A stretch of 64,000 nt of DNA, from NCBI GenBank assembly GCA_965220955.1, contig CBDCRK010000023.1:93403-157402 (forward strand), written 5' to 3'. Below are positions 38,704-46,530 of this stretch, in pieces. The first letter of the stretch is position 1. Each line of letters starts with the position of its first letter. The position numbers and the translations under genes are program-made. This DNA comes from CBDCRK01 sp965220955. GTDB taxonomy: Bacteria > Desulfobacterota > Binatia > Bin18 > CBDCRK01. The notes below the pieces were generated by a model. The model was not told the DNA's origin, made no database searches, and worked only from the letters and a program-made list of their open reading frames with translations.

Positions 38704-40440
38704 TCACTCGTCCCGGAAGCACACTCCTTCGGGACATCGCTTTTGTGTGAGGTGCGTCATGATCTCGTCCGGAAAATATTTTAGCGCTGAAGTGATTGGC
38801 GAAGGCGCAACCTGTCCCAGCCCGCAGATCGAGGTGAGCTGCATGGTCTCAGCCAGCTCACCAATAAGATCAATCTCTTTGGTCTCTGCTTGCCCACATG
38901 TTGCTTGCTGCAAGATCTGCACAATTTTTTCACTTCCCACCCGGCAGGGCACACATTTACCGCAAGACTCGTTGCGGAAGAAACTGACAACGTTTAAGGC
39001 AACATCAAGTATGCATGTGCCCTCTGCCAGGGCCACTACCGCACCTGAACCAAGCATGGAGCCTACCTGGGCTAATGACTGAAAGTCGAGAGCAATGTCT
39101 GCCATGGAGGCGGGGAGAAAGCCTGATGACGCGCCTCCCGGCGAAAATGCCTTAAGAGGTTTGTTTCCACTAATGCCTTTCCCATACTCTGAGATAAACT
39201 CCCTTACCGAGAGGCCCAGAGGCACCTCGTATACTCCAGGTCGCTCTACATGGCCACTGAGTGCCAGATATTTAAGCCCGTCCCCATTCCTCCCCTGACT
39301 CTTAAACCACTCCGCCCCATGCAGCAGGATGGCAGGAACACAGCACAAAGTTTCCACGTTGTTGATGAGCGTTGGTTGGCCCCACAATCCATAAGTGCCA
39401 GGAAAGGGCGGCTTATTCCTCGGTTCTGCTCGTTTGCCCTCTAACGCTTCAAGAAGGGCGGTCTCCTCACCGCAAATATAGCCACCGGCACTCTCAAAGA
39501 CTTCCACATCGCAGGAGAAGTTAGCCCCAAGAAGTCGCTTACCAATAAGCCCACTTGCCCGCGCAATGCTAAGTGCCTCCTCCAAGATCTGCTTCTGCTG
39601 TGAGTATTCATGGCGGATAAAGATATATACCTTGTGGGCATTTACAACAAACGCGGCAAGAAGAGCTCCCTCGATGAGAAGATGAGGAAATTTTTCCAGC
39701 AGAAAGCGGTCTTTAAAGGTGCCAGGCTCGCTTTCGTCAGCATTGACAACTACGTACTTCTCTTGGCCCGGAGCGTTACGCACAATCTCCCACTTAAGCC
39801 CGGTAGGAAATCCAGCCCCACCCATGCCGCGCAGACCACTTTCCTTGAGTGTCTGGATAACTTTACCAAAGTCGTGTTCTGTTAGTAGTTGCCGGAGTAC
39901 GGCAAAGCGTTCTTTTTCTCCAGCATAAGGGTCAATAGCAGGCGTTCGGGTGGAAATAGGGACAGAGATTTCACCCTCACCCTTTCCCTCTCCCTTCAAG
40001 GGAGAGGGTGGCCAGAGGCCGGGTGAGGGTTCCGGATGGCTTTTAAATCTTTGTTGGTGCGTTGCTTGAGTGAGTTCTCGTAACTGCTCCTCGTTCATCG
40101 CTGGGTAAATGAGGTCGTTGATAGCCACTGCTGGGGAACGATCGCACTGTCCTAAACAAGAAACTACTCGCACCTCTTCTTTTTGTAGACCAAGTCTGCT
40201 CAGTTCCTGTTCTGCCACCTCTTTTAATTTCCTGCTTCCATAGAGATGGCATGAGAGATCAGCACAAACCTTAACTTCCACCACTGGCGGAGGAGTCCGG
40301 CGGAAGTGGGGATAAAAACTGGCTACTGCCTCTATCCTGTAGAGAGGGGTAGAAGTACGCTGAGCAAAAGCCCGCAGTTCTTCTTCGGGGAGGAAGCCGC
40401 AGCGGTGTTGAATCGCTTTGAGTTCCGTGATCAAGTTCAT
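38704..40440 (-). CDS. NuoE-NuoF fusion, NADH-binding subunit of the formate dehydrogenase
   Basis: The 578-aa protein begins as NuoE: HRCGFLPEEELRAFAQR, with [2Fe-2S] cysteines in CADLSCHLYG and CLGQCDRSP. After a linker it continues as NuoF: GLRGMGGAGFPTGLKWE (FMN/NADH), YVVVNADESEPGTFKDR, IYIRHEY-type segment, GAGGYICGEETALLEALEG-type segment, FGLWGQPTLINNVET-like region, and the [4Fe-4S] site CGKCVPCRVGS. It moves electrons between formate oxidation and NAD+. The linker (about residues 137-158, PEPSPGLWPPSPLKGEGKGE) is encoded by a palindromic repeat. First gene of the FDH/AOR unit. Confidence 0.9.
   Translation of the reverse strand: MNLITELKAIQHRCGFLPEEELRAFAQRTSTPLYRIEAVASFYPHFRRTPPPVVEVKVCADLSCHLYGSRKLKEVAEQELSRLGLQKEEVRVVSCLGQCDRSPAVAINDLIYPAMNEEQLRELTQATHQQRFKSHPEPSPGLWPPSPLKGEGKGEGEISVPISTRTPAIDPYAGEKERFAVLRQLLTEHDFGKVIQTLKESGLRGMGGAGFPTGLKWEIVRNAPGQEKYVVVNADESEPGTFKDRFLLEKFPHLLIEGALLAAFVVNAHKVYIFIRHEYSQQKQILEEALSIARASGLIGKRLLGANFSCDVEVFESAGGYICGEETALLEALEGKRAEPRNKPPFPGTYGLWGQPTLINNVETLCCVPAILLHGAEWFKSQGRNGDGLKYLALSGHVERPGVYEVPLGLSVREFISEYGKGISGNKPLKAFSPGGASSGFLPASMADIALDFQSLAQVGSMLGSGAVVALAEGTCILDVALNVVSFFRNESCGKCVPCRVGSEKIVQILQQATCGQAETKEIDLIGELAETMQLTSICGLGQVAPSPITSALKYFPDEIMTHLTQKRCPEGVCFRDE
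39972..40031. repeat. CTCACCCT/CCCTCTCCC palindromic repeat inside the nuoEF reading frame
   Basis: CACCCTCACCCTTTCCCTCT continues to GGGAGAGGGTGG and GGGTGAGGGT. CCCTCTCCCTT pairs with AAGGGAGAGGG, and the outer arms CACCCTCACCC and GGGTGAGGGT also pair. The frame stays open and the repeat encodes the inter-domain linker. Confidence 0.8.
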
Positions 40441-40781
40441 TGCCGGTTATGCTAGCACTCGTCCTTAGGACCTACAACCATCTTACACCTCAGCCTCTTC
40501 CCATATCAAGGAGAAGGAGCCATTTCCCAGCCTCCACATAAAAGTCTCCGCCGGGAAGGATTAAGGAGGAAAGGAAGAATTTCTACATCAAACCTTTGAC
40601 TTTACCAGCCATTTCCGATAGCCTTTGCTGCTAGATAGTTCCGCATACGGGTGAACTTACCTGCTTGGCACAGGGAGAGTCACCCTTTTTTATGGCAGCG
40701 TTCAGTAGTTAGCCGTCAGTTTTTTGGGATTTGCTGATCCCTGGGAGCCAACTGCTGCGCGAGCCCTGAAGGAGGAGAGAG
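40441..40781. other. 341-base gap without a gene
   Basis: No coding frame is supported between the divergent nuoEF and DUF1302 genes. It holds a hairpin with a T-run (40649-40691) and the filler word GCAGCGTTCAGTAGTTAGCCGTCAG near 40696. Promoters for both neighbours should lie here. Confidence 0.6.
40649..40691 (+). terminator. hairpin followed by T-run upstream of the DUF1302 gene
   Basis: GGGTGA at 40649-40654 pairs with TCACCC at 40680-40685, followed by six T. The loop is long (25 bases). It points toward the DUF1302 gene, so it could be an attenuator or leader element; it may also be chance. Confidence 0.35.
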
Positions 40782-42602
40782 TTGAGATATCTAAGCCTTG
40801 GTTTTCTTTTATTTCTTTTGCTTTTGCCGGGTATGGCCCACGGGCTTTTTGTGGATGAGGCCGAGACCATTCGTTTTAACGGCCGGGTGTATAACCGCTC
40901 TGCCTATAGTGTCCAGCAGGCGAAAGGCAACACCCAGATTCAGACTCCTTATAAGTCATTTAACATGCTGCAAAACCGCACCTTCATTCAGCTAGAGCTC
41001 AGGCATTACCTTACCGACCTCGTCGAGGGCAATTATGAGGGTCGCCTCAGCTTTCTAAAGTATCCGCTTATGCCCCTACGATATCTGGGTGCCGAGGACT
41101 TGAGCTACTTCGTTACCTACCGGGGCGAGTATGACGGGGTATGGGACTATGGCCCGGACGTGTTTAGTGAGAGATTTCCTGTGCTTGCGGACTGTGGCTC
41201 CACTGATAAGAGAACCAGAAAGCACCCTCGTAGCAATCCCGATTGCACCCGTTTGGAGCCTCGTGACCATCTCCGTCACCGCCACCGGCTGTTTGAGGCC
41301 TATTTGGACTTCACTAAGGGAGCGCTGTTCCTACGTGTTGGCCGGCAAAATCTGTCCTGGGGAGAAACCGATGGGTTTCGGCTCCTAGACAACATTAATC
41401 CCCTGGACGCGGGTTTTGGTGGCTTCCTGGTTTCTCTAGATGAACGACGTATTCCTCTGGATATGGCCCGAGTGGTCTATGGCTTTGGCAGTATTGGCCC
41501 CTTCTCTGAGTTGAACCTGGAAGCTTACGGTGCGCTTGACAACGAAATCGCTGAACCTGTGTCTGCTGGCTCGCCCTGGGGTGTGGGTGGCCCGGCCGGG
41601 ATCAAGAGCTTTGTCAAAAAGCCGGCCAGAAACCTCACCGATGCCCGCGGAGGGTTTCGGGTCACGGGGGTTCTGGGCGATCTAACCCTCTCTGCGGCCC
41701 ACTATTATACTTTTCTTGATACTCCGATGGTGCGAGTTATGACACCGGAAACAACACCCTCAATTTCAAACCGGGCGGTAACACCTTGTCCAATCGGAGA
41801 CAAGTTTTGTATCAACTTGGCCGATTTTGACAGGGCTGTGACAGGAGGAGAAGAAAATGGGACCTCAAAATATTTAGTAGACAATTTTGTGGCCAACCTT
41901 TTTTATCCTAAGATTGCTATCTCTGGTGCTACGGCGTCTTTCAGCGTACCCAGCCTTTACACGGTAGTGCGTAGCGAGGTGGCGATCTTCTGGCGCGAGC
42001 CCTTTTTCAAGAACTCTCACTTCCGCAATCTTATTGGCCCGGTAGACAGCGGTGGGCAGATCACCCCTGGCTTTAGACAGATCGGAGTGGACCCAGAGAC
42101 TGGCTCTCCCCTGCTCACTTATAAGAACGACATTGACCGCTCCAATGTGGTCCGTTGGTCCCTGGGGCTTGATGTGAACCGCTATATCCGTTTCTTAAAC
42201 CCCCAGCAGTCTTTCATTATTAGCGGACAGATATTTGGTACGCATATTGTGGACTTTGATAACAGCGCCCTTGACTTGGTTAATAGTCCCTATGACTTTG
42301 CCCATTTTTCGACTGGAGTGGCTGATCCTAACCGCGGTAACGCAGTCACTATCAACATGGATCAACACCAGCTTGTCAACACCTTACTGGTCTCAACGTC
42401 TTTTCGCTCCGGCTTGGTGGTGCCCAGGTTGATTCTCTTCTACGACTGGCAGGGCTCAGTGCTGGTGCAGCCAGAAATCACCTTCATCCGTGATCCCTTT
42501 CGTTTTATCCTGCAGTACAACTATCTCGATGGCCAATACAATGGTATTGGCTTTCTACGCGATCGAGACAATCTTATTTTCCAGATGGAGCTTGTTCTCT
42601 AA
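40782..42602 (+). CDS. DUF1302-like outer-membrane protein
   Basis: The 606-aa protein has a signal peptide (MRYLSLGFLLFLLLLPGMAHG) and a beta-rich body typical of DUF1302: NGRVYNRSAYSVQQAKGN, the RLFEAYLDFTKGALFLRVGRQNLSWGETDGFRLLDNINPLDAG block, and many alternating beta strands up to LIFQMELVL, ending on an aromatic/hydrophobic strand. DUF1302 proteins are thought to be outer-membrane channels for hydrophobic substrates and often sit beside RND exporters or sterol/alkane genes. GGAGGAGAG precedes the TTG start. The flavoprotein gene follows 10 bases downstream, so the two may handle the same compound. Confidence 0.85.
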   Translation: MRYLSLGFLLFLLLLPGMAHGLFVDEAETIRFNGRVYNRSAYSVQQAKGNTQIQTPYKSFNMLQNRTFIQLELRHYLTDLVEGNYEGRLSFLKYPLMPLRYLGAEDLSYFVTYRGEYDGVWDYGPDVFSERFPVLADCGSTDKRTRKHPRSNPDCTRLEPRDHLRHRHRLFEAYLDFTKGALFLRVGRQNLSWGETDGFRLLDNINPLDAGFGGFLVSLDERRIPLDMARVVYGFGSIGPFSELNLEAYGALDNEIAEPVSAGSPWGVGGPAGIKSFVKKPARNLTDARGGFRVTGVLGDLTLSAAHYYTFLDTPMVRVMTPETTPSISNRAVTPCPIGDKFCINLADFDRAVTGGEENGTSKYLVDNFVANLFYPKIAISGATASFSVPSLYTVVRSEVAIFWREPFFKNSHFRNLIGPVDSGGQITPGFRQIGVDPETGSPLLTYKNDIDRSNVVRWSLGLDVNRYIRFLNPQQSFIISGQIFGTHIVDFDNSALDLVNSPYDFAHFSTGVADPNRGNAVTINMDQHQLVNTLLVSTSFRSGLVVPRLILFYDWQGSVLVQPEITFIRDPFRFILQYNYLDGQYNGIGFLRDRDNLIFQMELVL

Positions 42603-42612
42603 GGAGAATGGT

Positions 42613-44052
42613 ATGGGCCTTAAGACAGCAGAGCAATATAAAGCGAGCCTCCAAGACGAACGGGAGGTTTACTATCGTGGGGAGCGGGTAGCTGATGTAA
42701 CCACCCATTCGATCATTGGCGTGGCGGTAGAGCATGCCTGTATCGACTATCAGATGGCCGAAGATCCGCGTTATCGCAGCCTGGCGGTGGTAACTGACCC
42801 CCAAAGTGGTGAAGAATATAGCCGCTACTATCACATTCCCCGCAATACCGAGGATCTTTTGCAGCGTAGCCGCCTTATTGCTGCCAGCACTCGTGAGGGA
42901 GCTACGCTTGTGGTTTTGATCAAAGAGATCGGCACGGATGCTCTCTTTGCTTTGCTTGCTATTGCTGAGGAATTGGCCAAACATGGTAAACCCGAATATA
43001 GGGAACGGGTACAGAAATACTATGAGCTGTGCCGTCGGGAGGACTATGGTGTGGCAGTGGCCCAAACCGATGTGAAAGGCGACCGTAGTCTTGGTCCTGT
43101 TGGGCAGGAACACCCTGACTATTATGTTCGTGTTGTCGAGGAACGCAAGGACGGTATTGTAGTGCGGGGAGCCAAAGTTCACACCTCGGTGATCACCAAC
43201 ACGCACGAGGTTATTGTTCTGCCTACTCGGGCGATGCGAGCAGACGATAAGGCGTACGCAGTTGCCTTTGCCCTGCCAGTGGCCACTAAAGGGTTAAAGC
43301 TCGTTGCCAGCCCTTACGGTGGCTGGAAGAAGGATCCATTTGAGTTTCCTATCAGCGCCCGGCACAAGATGATGGAAACGCTCACCGTTTTTGACGATGT
43401 CTTTGTTCCCTGGGAGCGGGTATTTCTCTGTGGAGAGTGGGAAGCTGCAGGTCTCCTTGCCCTGACTTTTGTTAAATTCCACCGCTTCACCGCAGTCTCC
43501 TACAAGCTTCCCTTGCTTGAGTTGCTTGTAGGGACAGCTAAAGCCATGGCCGATTACAATGGAGTAGAAGGAGCCGGGCATATACGAGAGAAGCTGACTA
43601 AGCTGGCCACTTACCACACAACTGTACAGGGTCTCATTACCCAGGCTGCCCAGGAGTGCACCACTATTCCCCCTGATATAGCTGTGCCCAACACTCTCCT
43701 CACCAATGTAGCTAAGTGGCAGTTTGCTTCCAACTATCATCAGGCTGTGCAAATGGTGCAGGATGTCAGTGGTGGGTTACTTGTTACCGGTCCTGGCGTA
43801 GAGGATTGGCGCAGCGAAGCTACTGGTCCCTATGTTCGGAAATATCTAGGCGGCAAGAAAGGCACCCCGGCCGAGCATCGGTTGCGCATGTTGAACCTCA
43901 TCTCTGACCTAACTGCTTCAGATTTTGGTGGCTACCAGGAGGTATTGGCTGTGCATGCCGAAGGCTCTCTGGAGGCAGAGAAGATTCAGACTTACCGGGA
44001 ATATGATTTTGAGAGTATGGCAGCCTATGCACGAAAGCTGGCAGGAATATAG
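42613..44052 (+). CDS. AbfD/HpaB-family flavoprotein lacking the iron-sulfur ligands of 4-hydroxybutyryl-CoA dehydratase
   Basis: The 479-aa protein is of the 4-hydroxyphenylacetate 3-hydroxylase/4-hydroxybutyryl-CoA dehydratase family: GLKTAEQYKASLQDEREVYYRGERV, DPKGDR-like DVKGDRSLGP, YYVRVVEERKDGIVVRGAKVHTSVITNTHEVIVLPT, TVFDDVFVPWERVFLCGEW, ADYNGVEGAGHIREKL, DVSGGLLVTGPGVEDW. In AbfD a [4Fe-4S] is held by three Cys and one His. Here the segment matching C99/C103 reads RLIAASTREGATLVVL with no Cys, and the later motif keeps FHRF but has no following Cys. So a dehydratase of the AbfD type is unlikely; an FAD-dependent oxygenase or another flavin chemistry is. AAGGAG sits 6 bases before the ATG. 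Confidence 0.82.
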   Translation: MGLKTAEQYKASLQDEREVYYRGERVADVTTHSIIGVAVEHACIDYQMAEDPRYRSLAVVTDPQSGEEYSRYYHIPRNTEDLLQRSRLIAASTREGATLVVLIKEIGTDALFALLAIAEELAKHGKPEYRERVQKYYELCRREDYGVAVAQTDVKGDRSLGPVGQEHPDYYVRVVEERKDGIVVRGAKVHTSVITNTHEVIVLPTRAMRADDKAYAVAFALPVATKGLKLVASPYGGWKKDPFEFPISARHKMMETLTVFDDVFVPWERVFLCGEWEAAGLLALTFVKFHRFTAVSYKLPLLELLVGTAKAMADYNGVEGAGHIREKLTKLATYHTTVQGLITQAAQECTTIPPDIAVPNTLLTNVAKWQFASNYHQAVQMVQDVSGGLLVTGPGVEDWRSEATGPYVRKYLGGKKGTPAEHRLRMLNLISDLTASDFGGYQEVLAVHAEGSLEAEKIQTYREYDFESMAAYARKLAGI

Positions 44053-44098
44053 GCTCTTTTCTGTGTCGCAACGCGCTCAGGCTGTTCCTTCTCCTCAC

Positions 44099-44116
44099 CC
44101 CTGATCTAAATCAGGG
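44099..44116. terminator. hairpin between convergent genes
   Basis: CCCTGAT, loop CTAA, ATCAGGG, then AAGATTTTCT. It lies between the flavoprotein stop and the mnmE stop and could end transcription from both sides. Confidence 0.5.
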
Positions 44117-44136
44117 AAGATTTTCTGTTTCAATAA

Positions 44137-45510
44137 TCATTTCCCAATGCAGAACTCACTAAAGATGCGGTCGAGGATATCCTCCGTGGTCACATGCCCG
44201 GTAATCTCCCCTATGTGATCCAAGGCAGCACGGAGGTCTGCGGCAATGAGGTCAAGGGGTATACTGTTACATAGACTCTGATAGGAATGACAGAGGCTTT
44301 CTCCTGTTTTAATCAGGGCGTCTCGCTGGCGGAGGCGGGAGACTATAATGCCGTTCTCTCCGCTCTCTCCTAGAGCAGCGACCTGGATGGCCGTCTTTAG
44401 CTCATTCATTCCCCATTCTCTTTTGATCGAGAAAGAGATAACCGGCATTTCGATTTCCAGGTTGTCCAGATCCTCTCTGTGTACGACTTGTGGAAGGTCT
44501 GTCTTGTTTAGCAAGATGACTCCTTTTCGTCCATAAAGGCTACGGAGGACCTCACGATCATCCTTATCCAAAGGACGAGAAGAGTCGAAGATAGCAATGA
44601 TAAGCTGTGCAGAGTTCATTCGTTCTCTGGCCTTTTGCACGCCGATCTTCTCAACTTCATCGATTGTGCTTTGCACCCCTGCCGTGTCCCATATCATCAG
44701 CGGAATCTCCCCAACGATAACCCTTTCTTCCACAACATCCCTTGTGGTGCCGGGAATGGGAGTAACAATCGCTCGTTCTTCGCCGAGAAGCATGTTCAGC
44801 AAGCTTGACTTGCCTACATTGGGCTTACCAAAGATTACGGTGCGGACCCCTTCTCGGTATACTTTTCCCTGAGAGAATGTTTGCGCCAAGCCAAAGAGAT
44901 CGGCGACAATACTAGTCAGATCATATTCCATCTCCGTTTTCTTCCGCTCCGGAATGTCCTCTTCAGGGAAATCAATGAATGCCTCAACATAAGCTGTAAG
45001 ACTGACAAGGCGATCACGAATTTCTGCTATGCGGCAAGATAAACCTCCGTTAAGGTGCTCCCAGGCGAGGTGAAGCCCCTGCTCACTTTTCGCCTGAATG
45101 AGGTCAAGTACTGCCTCTGCCTGGGTGAGGTCAAGACGGCCATTTAGAAATGCCCTCTTTGTGAATTCTCCTGGCTGGGCAAGGCGGGCGCCTTGGTCTA
45201 GAACAACCTGCAGAACTTTACGTATAAGTAGAGGTCCCCCGTGGCCATGGATTTCAGCAACGTCCTCGCCGGTAGAGCTGTAGGGACGGCGCATTATGGC
45301 AAGGAGAACCTGATCGAGAGGAAGGTTTGTTCTCGGGTCAATAATTTTGCCGTAGTACAGATGATGAGAGCGTAGGCGAGTTTTTCCTCTGTTAGGGGAA
45401 AAGAGGCAAGCCGCAATCTCCTCCGCTTTAGGACCGCTTATCTTGATGATCCCGATTCCTCCCTCTCCAGGGGGAGTAGCAATGGCTGCTATAGTATCCT
45501 CTTCGTACAT
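44137..45510 (-). CDS. mnmE: tRNA-modification GTPase MnmE (TrmE)
   Basis: The 457-aa protein has the THF-binding N-domain (EDTIAAIATPPGEGGIGIIKISG, EFTKRAFLNGRLDLTQAEAVLDLI) and a G domain with GKPNVGKSSLLNMLLGEERAIVTPIPGTTRDVVEE and WDTAG. It ends with the C-terminal FCIGK holding the functional cysteine. With MnmG it modifies U34 of tRNAs. The gene follows jag and yidC on the same strand, separated by a 130-base nested inverted repeat. Confidence 0.97.
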   Translation of the reverse strand: MYEEDTIAAIATPPGEGGIGIIKISGPKAEEIAACLFSPNRGKTRLRSHHLYYGKIIDPRTNLPLDQVLLAIMRRPYSSTGEDVAEIHGHGGPLLIRKVLQVVLDQGARLAQPGEFTKRAFLNGRLDLTQAEAVLDLIQAKSEQGLHLAWEHLNGGLSCRIAEIRDRLVSLTAYVEAFIDFPEEDIPERKKTEMEYDLTSIVADLFGLAQTFSQGKVYREGVRTVIFGKPNVGKSSLLNMLLGEERAIVTPIPGTTRDVVEERVIVGEIPLMIWDTAGVQSTIDEVEKIGVQKARERMNSAQLIIAIFDSSRPLDKDDREVLRSLYGRKGVILLNKTDLPQVVHREDLDNLEIEMPVISFSIKREWGMNELKTAIQVAALGESGENGIIVSRLRQRDALIKTGESLCHSYQSLCNSIPLDLIAADLRAALDHIGEITGHVTTEDILDRIFSEFCIGK

Positions 45511-45518
45511 GGTGAGGT

Positions 45519-45650
45519 AAGCCTTCAGCCATCAGCTTTCAGATTTTCCAGGCGGTAGGGGCGAATCTTATTCGCCCTGCTGTCTACAATGCTCCTATCG
45601 GGCGATCATGAGGATCGCCCCTACAGATTTTGGCTGACGGCTGAAGGCTT
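45519..45650. repeat. nested inverted-repeat element between jag and mnmE
   Basis: Outer arms AAGCCTTCAGCCATCAGCTT (45519 on) and GGCTGACGGCTGAAGGCTT (up to 45650) pair. Inner arms GTAGGGGCGAATCTTATTCG (45555 on) and ATCATGAGGATCGCCCCTAC (up to 45624) also pair and contain smaller palindromes. The whole could fold into a hairpin of about 130 bases. Confidence 0.75.
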
Positions 45651-45659
45651 GCGTAAAAC

Positions 45660-46487
45660 CTATCCTCTTACTCTTCTTCGCCGTCCCCCTCCTTCTTCTT
45701 TTCGGCCGCGGTCTTCTCCCTCACCGTGATTTTGCCTGCCCCTCCTTTCCTGCCTCTGTGCTCCTTCTGGAATGATGAGAAGCCTGCGGTAGTATGTCCC
45801 ACCGGTACTTTTGGTCGTGACCAGGGGATCATCCTGCAGAACTAAATGTACCACCCGTCTATCCCTAGGGCTGAGAGGATTAAGCGTCACGGTCTTACGG
45901 CGCCTTTTGGCTCGCTCTCCTAGCCTAAGGGCAAGCTCTTCCAGGGCCTTTTTTCGTCGCTCGCGGTAATTCTCTATATCGAGGACGAGGTGGGCTTCTC
46001 CCTCTTCGTTGCGACTGATGATGCGGTTGACCAAGTATTCGAGTGCATCAAGGGTCTGGCCTTTACGACCAATGAGAATCCCTCCCTCTTCGCTATCGAT
46101 TTTGAGAAGGACTTCCTCGGAACTCACTTCAGAGGCAACCTTGGCCTCAATGCCCATAAGCTGTAGCACCTCGGAGAGCATCTTCTTTGTCTTCTCCCCT
46201 GTTTCTTGCTGGGAGAGAGAAGGTTCCCTATCCTGAACCGAGTCTGCCCTGATAGGGGCACGGCGTGTTGTGTCCGTACTCGAAGGGTTCAAAGGTGTAG
46301 CCGCAGCCTGTAAAGAAGGGCGCACGGTTACCCGGATACGGGCCTTTTTCCCTCCAATGCCTAAGAACCCTTTGCTTGCCTGGGAGAGAACCTCTACTTC
46401 TACTCTGTCACGCTCAGCATTGAGGAGCCTTAAGGCGGCGGCAATGGCGTCGTCGATTGTTTTTCCTTCGGTCTCTACAGAGTTCAT
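45660..46487 (-). CDS. jag: Jag/KhpB-like RNA-binding protein
   Basis: The 275-aa protein has an N-terminal Jag domain (KTIDDAIAAALRLLNAERDRVEVEVLSQASKGFLGIGGKKARI), a KH-like domain (GILIGRKGQTLDALEYLVNRII) and an R3H domain (ALRLGERAKRRRKTVTLNPLSPRDRRVVHLVL), then a low-complexity basic tail rich in R, E and G (about 30 residues). It binds RNA and is usually encoded next to yidC, as here. GGGGAGGAGGAATACG precedes the ATG at 46487. Confidence 0.93.
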   Translation of the reverse strand: MNSVETEGKTIDDAIAAALRLLNAERDRVEVEVLSQASKGFLGIGGKKARIRVTVRPSLQAAATPLNPSSTDTTRRAPIRADSVQDREPSLSQQETGEKTKKMLSEVLQLMGIEAKVASEVSSEEVLLKIDSEEGGILIGRKGQTLDALEYLVNRIISRNEEGEAHLVLDIENYRERRKKALEELALRLGERAKRRRKTVTLNPLSPRDRRVVHLVLQDDPLVTTKSTGGTYYRRLLIIPEGAQRQERRGRQNHGEGEDRGRKEEGGGRRRRVRG

Positions 46488-46530
46488 CGTATTCCTCCTC
46501 CCCACTTGCCATTAGGCAGGCCTTCATAGC

